From Clostridiales bacterium (GTDB taxonomy: Bacteria > Bacillota > Clostridia > Saccharofermentanales > DTU023), in NCBI GenBank assembly GCA_004556455.1, contig SFGY01000007.1, positions 1 to 64,000 of the forward strand: 64,000 nucleotides of DNA. The letters run 5' to 3'. The notes under the pieces are model-generated. The model was not told the DNA's origin, did not search any database, and saw only the letters and a program-made list of their open reading frames with translations. Position 1 is the first letter of the stretch; every line of letters begins with the position of its first letter. A program made the translations under genes and the position numbers. Shown in pieces: positions 52,829 to 60,833 of this stretch.

Positions 52829-53679
52829 GATCCGAGATCTCCCAGAAGTTTTTTTACATAATTTGGCAGAGCAAAACAGCCGACGTGCAGTTCGGTGTTA
52901 TAGTAGCGGGTCTTGAGGCCACGGGCATTCCAGCGGGCGGCGTCGAGATTGGCAATGGGATCCAGCTGCTTGGAAATAAAGCCAAAAAGCCAGTGGCCCG
53001 AGGGATAGGTGGGAATATGCACCTGATAGATGCGATTGATCGGGAACACGGCTTTGGTGTTGCGGTGGATTTCCCGGACAACGCGCGCATCCTGCTTGTA
53101 ATAAGGGCTTTCATGCTGGTTGACGAGAATCCCGCCCTCATTCAGAGCCTTAAAACAGTTGCCATAAAACTCACGCGTAAACAGGCTCTCGTTTGAGCCG
53201 AAGGGGTCAGAGGAGTCCACAATGATGAGGTCATAAAGCTCGCTGGTACTGCGCACATAGCGCAGGCCATTTTCGATAATCAGGTGCAGACGGGGGTCGG
53301 AAAAGCCCGTGGCCATTTTGGGCAGGTATTTCTGAGCCACCTTGACAAGCACTTCGTTCATTTCCACGAGGTCGATCCGCTCAATTTCAGGATATCGGCA
53401 GATTTCGCGCAGGGTGCCTCCATCTCCTCCGCCGATGATGAGCACACGGCGGACATTCGGATGCACGGCCATGGGGACATGGGCGATCATCTCGTGATAG
53501 ATAAATTCATCTTTTTCAGTGAGCAGAATGCTGCCGTCCAGCACAAGAACTTTGCCGAATTCCGGGCTTGTATAAAGGTCGATGCGCTGATAGTCCGTCT
53601 CGCGCGAAAACATTTGTTTTTCCACTTCGACCTGAAAGCGGACATGCTTGGTATGGGGTTCAGAAAACCAGAAGTTCAA
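52825..53679 (-). CDS. speE: Spermidine synthase
   Basis: A 284-aa aminopropyltransferase making spermidine from putrescine and decarboxylated AdoMet. The GGGDGGTLREI cofactor motif, the LVEMNE acidic pair, the IVDSSDPFG catalytic Asp segment and the final aromatic region are typical. Translation starts at TTG with AGGAGG inside the end of speA. It lies between speA and speB in one coupled operon. No AdoMet decarboxylase (speD) is in the window. Confidence 0.94.
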   Translation of the reverse strand: MNFWFSEPHTKHVRFQVEVEKQMFSRETDYQRIDLYTSPEFGKVLVLDGSILLTEKDEFIYHEMIAHVPMAVHPNVRRVLIIGGGDGGTLREICRYPEIERIDLVEMNEVLVKVAQKYLPKMATGFSDPRLHLIIENGLRYVRSTSELYDLIIVDSSDPFGSNESLFTREFYGNCFKALNEGGILVNQHESPYYKQDARVVREIHRNTKAVFPINRIYQVHIPTYPSGHWLFGFISKQLDPIANLDAARWNARGLKTRYYNTELHVGCFALPNYVKKLLGDLGS

Positions 53680-53682
53680 CGC

Positions 53683-55320
53683 TTATTCCTCCTCACGGCG
53701 GCTTTCTTCGATCTCACGCAGACTCTCTTCCCAGTCGCGGGCCTCTTCCTCGCGCAGTTCGGGGTTGCTTTCCTGGTGAGCGACGTCGGAAGCCGCAAAT
53801 TCCGCGCGTGTTTCTGCCATGACATTGAGTTTTTTCAGTTCGATATCTTCCGTCCCGCTCATCTGGCTGCCCTTCTCCTTGGCGTAGGCAATATAGTCAA
53901 GCGCCTTGCGCGTCACCAGCTCGCCGGGAGCCAAAATGGGAATGCCCGGAGGATAGCACATAACAAATTCCGTACAGATGCGTCCCTCACATTCTTTGAA
54001 GGGAAGCTGAATACTTGGCGAATAAAAGGCGTCGGCCGGTGACAACATCACCTCTGGCTCGACATATTCGCTGGCCAGAAGGCCCTCCGGTCCCTTACCG
54101 TAAAGGCGCTTGATTTCCGAGAGAGCTGCAATCAGACGCTCAATCGCCAGGGGGCGGTCGCCCATGGAAAGGATAGCGAGAATATTGCCGAGGTCTCCAA
54201 ATTCGATCTGAATGTTGTAGTCGTCGCGTAGAATATCATAGACCTCAATGCCGGCCAGGCCCATGGCTCGGGTATGAATGGAGAGCTTGGTCAAATCAAA
54301 ATCATAGAAGTCATCCCCATTGCAGCACTCTTTGCCGAAAGCATTGTAACCGCCGATCGAATTGATTTCACCCCTGGCATAGGCCGCATATTCGTTGAGG
54401 CGGTGAAAGGTGTCTTCACCGCGTAAAGCCAGATTGCGGCGGGAAATATCGAGCGACGACATGAGCAGATAAGAGGCGGAGGTGGTCTGGCTCAGGTTGA
54501 GGATCATGCGAATGTAGCCGAGATCATGTTTCATGCCCTTACCGGCCAGGAGAATCGAACTCTGGGTCAGCGACCCTCCGGTTTTATGCAGGCTGACCGC
54601 CGCCATATCCGCTCCCGCAGCCATAGCAGACACCGGCAGTTCAGGGGAAAAATAGAAGTGCGTGCCGTGAGCCTCATCGACGAGGACTTTGATCCCCGCC
54701 TTATGAGCAACCTTGACCATTTCCTTCAAATGGCCACAGACGCCGTAATATGTCGGATTATTGATGAGCACTGCTTTGGCTTCAGGATGCGCTGCAATGG
54801 CCTCGCTCAATTTTTCCACACTCATGGCAAGGGGAATGCCCAGTTCTTCATCCAGACCCGGATCGACATAAACCGGAATGGCATGGGCGAGAATCAGAGC
54901 ATTGATGGCGCTGCGGTGGACATTGCGGGGAAGAATGACCGAGTCACCCGGGCGGGTTACCGTCATAATCATGGCCTGAACAGCCATGGAGGTTCCGTTA
55001 ACGATAAAATAGGCGGCTTCGGCGCCAAAAGCGTCTGCTGCCAGCTCTTCGGCTTCTTTGATGACACTCACCGGATGGATGAGATTATCCAGCATCTTCA
55101 TTGAGTTGGCATCCACCGCGAGGCAGTCTGAACCCAGGAACTCCGTAAGCTCGGGATTGCCCGGGCCTTTTTTATGTCCTGGCACATCAAAGGAAACCAT
55201 GCGCATTTTTTTATAGCGCTGCAGCGCTTTTAAAAGTGGCGCTTTGCTCTGATCAAGGCGATATCGCTCCTTGAGCACTTGCTTAGGAGCCGTTTTTCTC
55301 CTCAGTATTTTATTTTCCAT
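53683..55320 (-). CDS. speA: Arginine decarboxylase, Orn/Lys/Arg family (fold type I)
   Basis: A 545-aa PLP enzyme. An N-terminal 40-residue basic extension leads into FDVPGHKKGPGNPE. The PLP fold has VNGTSMAVQAMI, DEAHGTHFYF and the Schiff-base lysine in SLHKTGGSLTQSS; the C-terminal domain ends in a Glu/Arg-rich tail. It resembles Bacillus SpeA/YaaO. Arginine rather than lysine is inferred from the downstream agmatinase. GGGGAGAG precedes the ATG. Two 20-bp direct repeats sit immediately upstream, and an extended -10 promoter is behind them. Confidence 0.93.
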   Translation of the reverse strand: MENKILRRKTAPKQVLKERYRLDQSKAPLLKALQRYKKMRMVSFDVPGHKKGPGNPELTEFLGSDCLAVDANSMKMLDNLIHPVSVIKEAEELAADAFGAEAAYFIVNGTSMAVQAMIMTVTRPGDSVILPRNVHRSAINALILAHAIPVYVDPGLDEELGIPLAMSVEKLSEAIAAHPEAKAVLINNPTYYGVCGHLKEMVKVAHKAGIKVLVDEAHGTHFYFSPELPVSAMAAGADMAAVSLHKTGGSLTQSSILLAGKGMKHDLGYIRMILNLSQTTSASYLLMSSLDISRRNLALRGEDTFHRLNEYAAYARGEINSIGGYNAFGKECCNGDDFYDFDLTKLSIHTRAMGLAGIEVYDILRDDYNIQIEFGDLGNILAILSMGDRPLAIERLIAALSEIKRLYGKGPEGLLASEYVEPEVMLSPADAFYSPSIQLPFKECEGRICTEFVMCYPPGIPILAPGELVTRKALDYIAYAKEKGSQMSGTEDIELKKLNVMAETRAEFAASDVAHQESNPELREEEARDWEESLREIEESRREEE

Positions 55321-55331
55321 CTCTCTCCCCT

Positions 55332-55374
55332 GAAATTAGCGTCCTCTTAAGCCCGAAATTAGCGTCCTCTTAAG
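55332..55374. repeat. Two identical 20-bp direct repeats in the speA leader
   Basis: GAAATTAGCGTCCTCTTAAG occurs at 55332-55351 and 55355-55374, 23 bp start to start, 12 bp before the speA ATG. On the message strand both contain CTTAAGAGGACG. They could be protein or RNA binding sites acting on translation, or a slippage duplication of one leader unit. Confidence 0.8.
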
Positions 55375-55382
55375 GCGCGTTT

Positions 55383-55409
55383 ATTCTAGCATATTCCAGG
55401 CTCTGTAAA
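55383..55409 (-). promoter_or_regulatory. Promoter of the speA-speE-speB operon
   Basis: On the minus strand TATGCTAGAAT gives TAGAAT (five of six) with an upstream TG. TTTACA lies 15 bp further up, slightly short spacing that the extended -10 may offset. The start of transcription would place both direct repeats in the leader RNA. Confidence 0.5.
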
Positions 55410-55461
55410 GCTGGGATTGAAAATATTATTCTTCTTATTCAGCGAATGAGTATTGGCAGCC

Positions 55462-55656
55462 TTAAGACAGAGCATAATTCAGGGAAAGATAGTCTGTCTG
55501 ATAGCGTGGAATCACAGCAAAGGCAGCTATAGTGGACAGATAAGGACTTTCTTCAAGGATATCGTAAACCTTGCTTAGAAAAGTATCGCCATTCTTTTTC
55601 CAGATGATAAAAAACGGGAACCCACGCTGACAGCTCTCCGCCAGCGTGGGTTCCTG
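55462..55656 (-). pseudogene. Startless coding-like frame between pckA and speA
   Basis: Sixty-four sense codons without a stop, no start codon, ending at TAA (55464-55462). The peptide includes FPFFIIWKKNGDTFLSKVYD and later PRYQTDYLSLNYALS, which has normal protein composition and faintly recalls the C-terminus of LysR-type regulators. It runs through the pckA terminator hairpin. It could be a gene remnant or chance; I cannot decide from sequence. Confidence 0.25.
55608..55654 (-). terminator. Terminator of pckA
   Basis: On the minus strand GGAACCCACGCTG pairs perfectly with CAGCGTGGGTTCC (13 bp) over a 12-nt loop, followed by CGTTTTTT, 25 nt after the pckA stop. Confidence 0.88.
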
Positions 55657-55678
55657 TTAAATTTATTTCAACTGCTTC

Positions 55679-57319
55679 TTATTTCATTTGCTTCGCCAGA
55701 TCGGCAAAGATGTTCTGGCACTCTTCGGGGAGCTGGTTGAAGTCGTTCAGCGCCGCAACAAAGCTCTGGCGGCTCTCCAGGGCCGCCTTGAGCGCACTGC
55801 GATAAGCGGCGTCATCGAACGGAGGCTCGAAACCGGGAATATCCGCGTAGTCGATGTCTTTTAAATCGCCAAAGGGCTTCCAGCTGACGCTGCCATCGAC
55901 AATGCTCTCCACAGCGGCGAGGGTGTCTTCTTTTTTGACTTTCTTGTCGAGGAAGAAGCCGGTGTTGAGAATGTAGCAGTCCACGCCGTTGTCCATCAGC
56001 GCCTTAAAACGCTCATAGTCCATCTTCAGCGCGTAGGTGCGGAAGGGGTTGGCGTAGGGCTCAATGACCAGAGCGTTGGGGTCGACGCCTTTGGCCAGAC
56101 GTTCGGCCGAGCTGCGCTTGGTCGCCAGAGTAGCGCCGAAGAGGGAGCCCAGATCGCTCTTTTTGATGTGCAGCAGGGGCGGCAACGTCGGATCCTTCAT
56201 GATCCAGCAGATGCCATTGACCTCAGCATCAATCTTATCAACGCGGTTGGGGCTCCAGAGCTTGGATTTGATCGCGCGGCCATTGCCATTGCGCAGGTCC
56301 TGGGTCACCGGGACGATTTTGCCTTCATCGTCCAGGGTCACACCGCAGTTCTGCAGAGTAAGCAGGTAGGTATTGTCCGGGCTGGCGCAGGGATAATCCT
56401 GTGTTTTGTCGAAGTAGGTCGGCTCCATCGCCACGGAGTATTTATCCTTGATATTGATGACAAAGGCATCATCGTGCAGGACTTTAATGCCGTATTTGCC
56501 GTTGTGTTTCGCATGGGTAATCGAGGATTTTCCGGAACCGGAAAGACCGAAGACAGAGAGCACATATTTTGAACCGTCTTTTCGGGTGATTTCCTTCTGA
56601 CCGCCGTGGCAGGAGGCAAAGCCGTGACGGGCGGCAACGGCCCAGCCCAGGGTCAACGTGCCTTTTTTGTGCTCGCCGAAGTAACGCATGCCGAGCAGAG
56701 CGGCGCAGTTGTGTTCGGGGTCGAAATAGGTCAGCCCGAGGGGATGTTCGGGATGCTTCCACTGGGGATCCGAGAAAACGTAGATGTCACCCTCATTTTC
56801 GATGGGTCTTGACTGCTTGTAGCGTTTTTCGTATTCCGCGTTCAGCGGCTGGAAATTGAGCATCCAGTTGTAGAGAATGTTCTCCTCCCCTTCCGGGATC
56901 AGAAGATGCGCCCGAAGCATAAAGTCTTCATCCAGACCGATGATGCAGGTGGCGTGATAGAGCGTTTGATAGCGGCAGTCATAGACGGCGTCCATCACCT
57001 TTTTATTGAGATCGGCAGGATCCACACCCTGCTGGCCGATAATGCGCCGGGCTGCCGCACAGCGTCCGGTCACTGAGCCATCGTTGAAGAGCAGGACTTT
57101 GGCATCGGAGGGCAGACCCATAAAGCCCGGATTATGCACAGGAAGGTCCGTGACGATGGTGCCGGGAGACTCCATCGCGAGATAGTATGCTTCGGCAAGG
57201 CTTTTAATTTCCACGACATTGTTGCCGTAGAAGGGAGTGCGTACAATCGTGCGCAGGGCGCTGGCCATGGGATTTTCAAGGGTGATTTCACTGCGGGAAT
57301 TTTGATTTCTGGTTGACAT
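55679..57319 (-). CDS. pckA: Phosphoenolpyruvate carboxykinase (ATP)-like, divergent subfamily
   Basis: A 546-aa enzyme of the PEPCK fold, interconverting oxaloacetate and PEP with ATP/ADP. The phosphate loop is FGLSGSGKSSITH instead of the usual GLSGTGKTT. The metal pair survives as LHDDAFVI where GDDEHGW is normal, and the KKG and ASCHGG residues match the catalytic Lys and His sites. The regions around these residues differ strongly from standard ATP-PEPCK. In amino-acid fermenters the enzyme usually runs towards oxaloacetate or supplies PEP. AAAGGAG precedes the ATG, and it has its own terminator. Activity is likely but less certain than the fold. Confidence 0.8.
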   Translation of the reverse strand: MSTRNQNSRSEITLENPMASALRTIVRTPFYGNNVVEIKSLAEAYYLAMESPGTIVTDLPVHNPGFMGLPSDAKVLLFNDGSVTGRCAAARRIIGQQGVDPADLNKKVMDAVYDCRYQTLYHATCIIGLDEDFMLRAHLLIPEGEENILYNWMLNFQPLNAEYEKRYKQSRPIENEGDIYVFSDPQWKHPEHPLGLTYFDPEHNCAALLGMRYFGEHKKGTLTLGWAVAARHGFASCHGGQKEITRKDGSKYVLSVFGLSGSGKSSITHAKHNGKYGIKVLHDDAFVINIKDKYSVAMEPTYFDKTQDYPCASPDNTYLLTLQNCGVTLDDEGKIVPVTQDLRNGNGRAIKSKLWSPNRVDKIDAEVNGICWIMKDPTLPPLLHIKKSDLGSLFGATLATKRSSAERLAKGVDPNALVIEPYANPFRTYALKMDYERFKALMDNGVDCYILNTGFFLDKKVKKEDTLAAVESIVDGSVSWKPFGDLKDIDYADIPGFEPPFDDAAYRSALKAALESRQSFVAALNDFNQLPEECQNIFADLAKQMK

Positions 57320-57552
57320 AAGACTCCTTTGAAAAAAATTTCTATTTTTTTGTTTTCTATTTGGCTTCTTTACATTTTTGCGTCGACTGTTTGCATCGGC
57401 GGCCCTTCCTGGGTCACTTCGTTGGTGCTCTCAGTCAGGATACTGTCTGGTAACGGCCAGGGGCATAAAAGCATGTCCCCATGCCCCCAGCAAGGGCAGG
57501 AATTTAAAGTCAGTGTCAATGGCCTTACACTCTGAATGGCCAGAGGTTCGGA

Positions 57553-58809
57553 TTATTTCTCTGTGGCTTCCGCAATGGCCAGACGCACGCAGAGGGCATA
57601 GAGTTCTGCCGCTTCACGGATCTCCGGAAGCTCCGGATACGAGGGCGCAATACGCTGAAAATTATCGTGCGGGTTCTGGCTATGAGGGAAGGGATTTCCG
57701 GCCGGGGTCAGCTTTAATCCGGCTTCAGCGGCCAGCTCACAGGCCCGGGCCGCCGTGCCATCGGGCAGCGTCACGCCGATAAAATAGCCCCCCAGAGGTT
57801 TCGTCCAGGATACCCCAGGAATATCGCCAAGTTCACGCTCCATAATTTCTTCGAAAGCCTCAAATTTCGGACGCAGCAGCTCTGCCAAGCGGGCCATATG
57901 AGCCTGCAGAGCGGCAAAATCAGGGAAAAAGTGAGCGTGACGCAGTTGATTGACCTTATCGCAGCAGATCATCTGAATTTTCTGCTGCTGTCTGAACCAT
58001 TCCAGATTTGCCGGAGAGGCGGCGAAGGCTGCAATGCCGCCGCCCGCCATGGTGATTTTCGAGGTCGATGCAAAGCAGAACACCCGGTCGGGATGACCGG
58101 CCTCAGCGCAAAGCTCGAGGATATTGGGGAGTTTGCCCTGTTTTTCGGCTTCGGGATAAAGGTGATGGACACTGTAGGCGTCGTCCCAGAAAATACGGAA
58201 ATCCGGCGCGGCTGTTTTCATGGAGGCCAGACGTCGGCAGACCTCTTCTGAATAAGTCACTCCCGTGGGGTTGCTGTATCGGGGCACACACCAGATGCAA
58301 AGAATGTCGGGGTCACTTTGCACCAAACGTTCAACCTCGTCCATATCGGGACCATCGTCCTTCATGGCGATTGGGATGAGCTCGTAGCCCAGGCCCTCCG
58401 TCATCTGAAAGTGCCGGTCGTAACCGGGACAGGGGCAGAGGCACTTGCGTTTTGTTTTCTCAAACCAGGGCTTTTCAGCACCCGGAGCTGCCGTCAGGAG
58501 CAGACGGCTGTGAACGTCATACATGACGGTGAGACTGGAGGTTCCGCCGATGACCACCGCTTCAACGGGCAGGCCAAGCATGGCCGCCATAAGCTCACGG
58601 GCTTCAATGAGGCCGGAGAGTTCTCCATAGTTGCGGCTATCCACCCCTTCGCGGGACAGATAGTTCTGTCCATCCACAGAGGTCAGAAAAGCTGCAGAGA
58701 GATCGAGTTGGGCAGGTGCGGGCTTGCCTCTCGCCATATTCAGCTTGAGATTGCGGGCTTTGATCTCGTTATACGCCTGCAGGGCAGAAGGGTCTTTTGC
58801 TTGATTCAT
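57553..58809 (-). CDS. Class I aminotransferase, aspartate-aminotransferase type (PF12897-like)
   Basis: A 418-aa PLP enzyme. The ATG at 58809 is chosen because AGGAG stands 9 nt upstream; an ATG two codons earlier is too close. Visible motifs are ARGKPAPAQLDLS, RNYGELSGL, GGTSSLTVMYDV, CPCPGYDRHF, SNPTGVTY, WDDAYSVHHLYP and the PLP lysine in STSKITMAGGG. These define the distinct aspartate aminotransferase subgroup found in Clostridia and Actinobacteria. It would link aspartate and oxaloacetate with glutamate, next to the PEPCK gene. The 233-bp gap to pckA shows nothing else. Confidence 0.87.
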   Translation of the reverse strand: MNQAKDPSALQAYNEIKARNLKLNMARGKPAPAQLDLSAAFLTSVDGQNYLSREGVDSRNYGELSGLIEARELMAAMLGLPVEAVVIGGTSSLTVMYDVHSRLLLTAAPGAEKPWFEKTKRKCLCPCPGYDRHFQMTEGLGYELIPIAMKDDGPDMDEVERLVQSDPDILCIWCVPRYSNPTGVTYSEEVCRRLASMKTAAPDFRIFWDDAYSVHHLYPEAEKQGKLPNILELCAEAGHPDRVFCFASTSKITMAGGGIAAFAASPANLEWFRQQQKIQMICCDKVNQLRHAHFFPDFAALQAHMARLAELLRPKFEAFEEIMERELGDIPGVSWTKPLGGYFIGVTLPDGTAARACELAAEAGLKLTPAGNPFPHSQNPHDNFQRIAPSYPELPEIREAAELYALCVRLAIAEATEK

Positions 58810-59007
58810 GCTCATTCGCTCCTGATTCCTATAACCCGCAAAGCCAATTGCCGCGGGCTTTCTAAAAAGGACTTGAAAATTTGTGAAAAAAGTAAAAACT
58901 TCAAGTCTTTCCAAGCAGAAGTATAGAAGAGTTTTAATAAAGCGGCAAGCATCCCGCTTTCTTTGTCGAAAAGGCAGAGAAGGGGCGTCCCTCTTCTGCA
59001 AAAGATA

Positions 59008-59041
59008 AGAAAAAGGCCATTCCCAACTTAGAACAGCCTGT
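59008..59041 (-). terminator. Terminator downstream of the FAD-dependent protein gene
   Basis: On the minus strand AGGC-TG-TTC and GAA-TG-GCCT form an interrupted stem around TAAGTTGG, followed by TTTTTC. Moderate strength. Confidence 0.5.
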
Positions 59042-59068
59042 TTTTACGTCCTGCTTTAAGCTTCACTC

Positions 59069-60604
59069 CTAACTCAGTTCACTGAGCACAGCCATGCCGG
59101 CTTTCAGGCCCGAGGCTCCAGCCTGAGAGAGGCCACGGGTAATCCCTGCACCATCGCCGATGGCATAAAAGCCCGCTAACTCTGTCTCAAAATTGGCATC
59201 CAGAGAGAGGCGCGCACTGTAGAATTTGACCTCCACCCCATAGAGCAGAGTGTCCGCATTCGCTGTCCCGGGAGCAAGCTTATCCAAGACCTGCAGCATC
59301 TCGACGATATTGTCGATATGCCGCTTGGGCAAAACCAGAGAGAGGTCACCGGGCGTGGCCTGCAGGGTCGGCCTTACAAAACTTTTGAGCATGCGGTGAG
59401 CCGTGGTGCGGCGGCCATCGAGAAGGTCGCCCAGGCGCTGCATAATCACGCCGCCGCCCAGCATATTGGAGAGCGAAGCAATGTGTTTGCCATAGCGGTA
59501 GGGTTCATTAAAAGGCTCGGTAAAACGGTTGGAAACCAGCAGAGCGAAGTTGGTATTTTCACTGCGTCTCTGGGGGTCTTCAAAGCTGTGACCGTTGACC
59601 GTGATAATGCCATCCGTGTTTTCGGCCACGACATAACCGTAGGGATTCATGCAGAAGGTTCGAACGATATCGCGATACTGGCGCGTTTGATACTTCAGCT
59701 TGGCCTCGTACATGGCATCCGTGATATCCCTGAAAACGAGGGCGGGAAGCTCAACACGCACCCCCAGGTCAACCTGATTGTTCGCCATGGGCAGCCCCAG
59801 CTTCGCACATTGCGCGGAAAACCATTCAGCGCCGGCGCGACCCGGCGCGGCAATCAATTTGCTTGCGCAGATCTCTCCCCGATTGGTTTTGAGCAAAAAC
59901 TGATCGGGACAGTCCTGTTCCCCGCGTTTTTGTGTCGAGCGCATCGACGCTGGACGTGAGGAGGGTTTTTCCTGCTCCGCATCGGAGGCGCAGAGGGCTT
60001 CCCGGGACTGCTTTTCCACCTTTGTTCCCGCATCGCTTACCGCCAGCGGTTGACCGTTTTTCAGAGGGATGATTTCTTCGACACGTGTGTCAAAAAGAAG
60101 TTCAGCCCTTTCGTTCAAATAATCGTACTGGTGGATCAGAACTTCGCGGTTGCGATCTGTCCCGAGATGTTTGCAGCGGGCATTGAGCAGGTGAATATCC
60201 AGGCCAAGAGCCTTTTTGCGGATCAGCTCAGCCTCCGGGGTAAAGGTAGAGTGCACGTCCTGACTGGCGCCAAAAGCGACATTGATTTTATCCACTTCGC
60301 TGATCAGCTCCATCACTTGCTTTTCCGGTAAATAGTCAGTAAGCCAGCCACCAAACTCGGTGGTGAAATTAAATTTGCCATCTGAAAAAGCGCCTGCCCC
60401 GCCGAAGCCGCGCATGATAGAACAGATTTTACAGTGCACGCAGGAGCTGACCTTGCCCGTGATAATAGGGCAGCTGCGCTGACGTATATCCAGGCCTTGC
60501 TCCACCACGACAACTTTGAGATCAGGCCGCTCACTGACCACTTTATAAGCAGCAAAAATGCCGGCAATACCGGCGCCGATAATCGCAAGATCAACGTTTT
60601 TCAT
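59069..60604 (-). CDS. FAD-dependent oxidoreductase-like protein (COG2509)
   Basis: A 511-aa flavoprotein. The FAD-binding Rossmann motif is AIIGAGIAGIFAAYKV at the N-terminus, with a VVEQG strand end. A cysteine pair in SSCVHCKICSIMRGFGGAG and the FSDGKFNF motif are hallmarks of this uncharacterised family. The C-terminal FAIGDGAGITRGLSQA-type motif (here FYAIGDGAGITRGLSQAG) closes the FAD site. Residues about 200-235 are a low-complexity Ser/Glu/Arg insert. The substrate is unknown; iron-sulfur binding by the cysteines is possible. GAGGAGAGG precedes the ATG. Confidence 0.82.
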   Translation of the reverse strand: MKNVDLAIIGAGIAGIFAAYKVVSERPDLKVVVVEQGLDIRQRSCPIITGKVSSCVHCKICSIMRGFGGAGAFSDGKFNFTTEFGGWLTDYLPEKQVMELISEVDKINVAFGASQDVHSTFTPEAELIRKKALGLDIHLLNARCKHLGTDRNREVLIHQYDYLNERAELLFDTRVEEIIPLKNGQPLAVSDAGTKVEKQSREALCASDAEQEKPSSRPASMRSTQKRGEQDCPDQFLLKTNRGEICASKLIAAPGRAGAEWFSAQCAKLGLPMANNQVDLGVRVELPALVFRDITDAMYEAKLKYQTRQYRDIVRTFCMNPYGYVVAENTDGIITVNGHSFEDPQRRSENTNFALLVSNRFTEPFNEPYRYGKHIASLSNMLGGGVIMQRLGDLLDGRRTTAHRMLKSFVRPTLQATPGDLSLVLPKRHIDNIVEMLQVLDKLAPGTANADTLLYGVEVKFYSARLSLDANFETELAGFYAIGDGAGITRGLSQAGASGLKAGMAVLSELS

Positions 60605-60833
60605 CTTATCCTCTCCTCGTCAAAAGCAAATGGTCTTTACTGGCCATGCTTATATTTGAGAACGCGTTCATTGTAAATTTTTTGCTCAGGAAGTGCCAGA
60701 GCTAACTTCTGAAGAGAGTCTCCCATTACAACCGCCGTGCCTGACGGCCTGAGAGACCCGGAGAAAGAAGTCCCGGACTGGAAGGCTCACCCGCTACGCC
60801 AACAGAAGGGAGAAGCCTGACTTTCCGGGCAGC
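60605..60833 (-). promoter_or_regulatory. GC-rich structured leader upstream of the FAD protein gene
   Basis: On the minus strand GCCGT-CAGGC-ACGGC forms a hairpin, enclosed by GTCTC/GAGAC, and CCGGGACTT...CCGGG lies just before. The overall impression is a folded leader of about 130 nt, then an AT-rich stretch with the ribosome site. No riboswitch class fits. Alternatively these stems simply end the gntP transcript. Confidence 0.3.

Noticed and set aside
60740..60760. CTCTCAGGC on the minus strand resembling the 3' part of a glycine riboswitch
   Set aside because: The rest of the glycine aptamer core (GCCGAAGG...GCAA and the matching 5' GGAGAG stem) is absent upstream.
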